Source of the DNA: Flavobacterium sp. HSC-32F16
GTDB taxonomy: Bacteria; Bacteroidota; Bacteroidia; Flavobacteriales; Flavobacteriaceae
Length of the DNA: 64,000 nucleotides
Assembly (NCBI RefSeq): GCF_024171645.1
Contig: NZ_JALKAC010000001.1
Location: 620,001-684,000, forward strand
Direction of reading: 5' to 3'
Shown here piece after piece: positions 63,344-64,000 of the stretch; within the stretch, counting starts at the first letter, position 1, and each line of letters opens with the position of its first letter. Both the position numbers and the translations under genes were made by a program. The notes beneath the pieces were generated by a model. The model was not told the origin of the DNA and did not search any database. It was given only the letters and a program-made list of their open reading frames with translations.

Positions 63344-64000
63344 CTAAATTCGTGTTGTATACCCTAACACAGGTTCTTTACTAAAATTAAACTCTTCCGT
63401 TTCTTCATTAATCAATAAGACTGTTTTTACCTCTACTTCCATCGGAAAAAAATGTTCGCAAAAACAATCTATAAATATTTTTATATCACCATTTTTAAGA
63501 TAATGCTGATAGGGTTTATTAGTTATAGGCCCTATTTCTATCCTTAAATTCATAGAATAATCCATGTAATTTTTCCCAGTAATAAAATCAACTCCTAACC
63601 TGTTTTCACCTAACTTAATCTGCTCTCCTTCTTCGCTGTATTCTTTAGAGCTGGTTGTTGTATAAGTAACTTTCTCTTCAATAATACTGGACAAACAATG
63701 ACAGGCAAGATCAATATCTCCTACTATTTTATATGCATACGGCAGTAACTGAATAAATTTTGAAACTAAAATTTCCGGGTAAATATGTGATAATCCCCAA
63801 AAATCGTAGAAAAAATCCAACGGTTTACTTCCGTTCAGCTTATACAAAAAATTTCGTTCAACACTTTCTATTTTAGTTCGGTAATGAAAAATCTCGTTTT
63901 CAAAAGGAGTAAAAAAAACTCGGGCTTCCGCTTCTTGTTTTTTCTGGTGTTTATGCTCCCTTATCATCTGTTTTACAGACTTATCAGAATTATTTTCGGT
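63344..64000 (-). CDS. tssG: T6SS baseplate subunit TssG (partial, 5' end at window edge)
   Basis: The frame is open to base 64000, with TENNSDKSVKQ before the ATG at 63967, so the start may lie outside the window or at 63967 (207 residues). The sequence has TssG features: PLDFFYDFWGLSHIYPEILV, LACHCLSSIIEEKVTYTTTS, GVDFITGKNYMDYSMNLRIE. It is the TssF partner in the baseplate wedge, although tssF lies more than 30 kb away at the other end of the locus. Confidence 0.75.
   Translation of the reverse strand, partial: TENNSDKSVKQMIREHKHQKKQEAEARVFFTPFENEIFHYRTKIESVERNFLYKLNGSKPLDFFYDFWGLSHIYPEILVSKFIQLLPYAYKIVGDIDLACHCLSSIIEEKVTYTTTSSKEYSEEGEQIKLGENRLGVDFITGKNYMDYSMNLRIEIGPITNKPYQHYLKNGDIKIFIDCFCEHFFPMEVEVKTVLLINEETEEFNFSKEPVLGYTTRI

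Overview
The window is AT-rich DNA from a Bacteroidota bacterium, most likely Flavobacterium or a close relative. Four markers support this: a C-terminal type IX secretion (T9SS) sorting domain, a SusC/SusD pair under an ECF sigma/FecR switch, a subtype iii type VI secretion system (T6SSiii, the Bacteroidota form with TssN and TssO), and start codons preceded by A-rich leaders rather than Shine-Dalgarno sites.

Layout. 1-7544 (minus): a cohesin-like secreted protein cut by the window edge, and a giant leucine-rich-repeat surface protein with a dockerin-like domain and a T9SS signal. 7840-8400 (plus): a small P-loop kinase. 8431-17212 (minus): ECF sigma factor, FecR anti-sigma factor, SusC, SusD, and a phosphatase fused to a glycerophosphodiesterase-like domain, probably one nutrient-sensing and uptake unit. 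17745-27874 (plus): a five-gene signalling cluster whose centrepiece is a 2,124-residue hybrid kinase with eleven exact 92-residue HAMP-type repeats. 27914-30591 (minus): a LytTR regulator with its kinase, and a CPBP membrane protease.

30741-64000 (minus) is a T6SSiii locus. Core genes recognised are tssG (partial), tssN, tssK, tssO, tssB, tssC, tssE, two hcp/tssD, vgrG/tssI and tssF; tssH/clpV is not in the window. Two effector modules look intact: a DUF4280 (PAAR-like) protein with a two-domain peptidoglycan hydrolase and a lipoprotein, and VgrG with a metzincin-like protease and a small secreted protein. Between the intact effector and tssF lies a graveyard of a vgrG 3' end, broken effectors, orphan effector tails, broken immunity genes and REP-like palindromes.

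The most striking feature is 48704-56335. Eight copies of a ~70-bp hairpin-forming repeat punctuate a same-strand array of lipoprotein genes. Each copy sits 12-24 bp upstream of a short or full lipoprotein ORF (for copy 7, a decayed one). Several of the lipoproteins share a C-terminal module, and some cassettes have decayed to signal-peptide stubs. This resembles a cassette-type immunity (acquired interbacterial defence) array embedded in the T6SS operon, but no recombinase is visible in the window.
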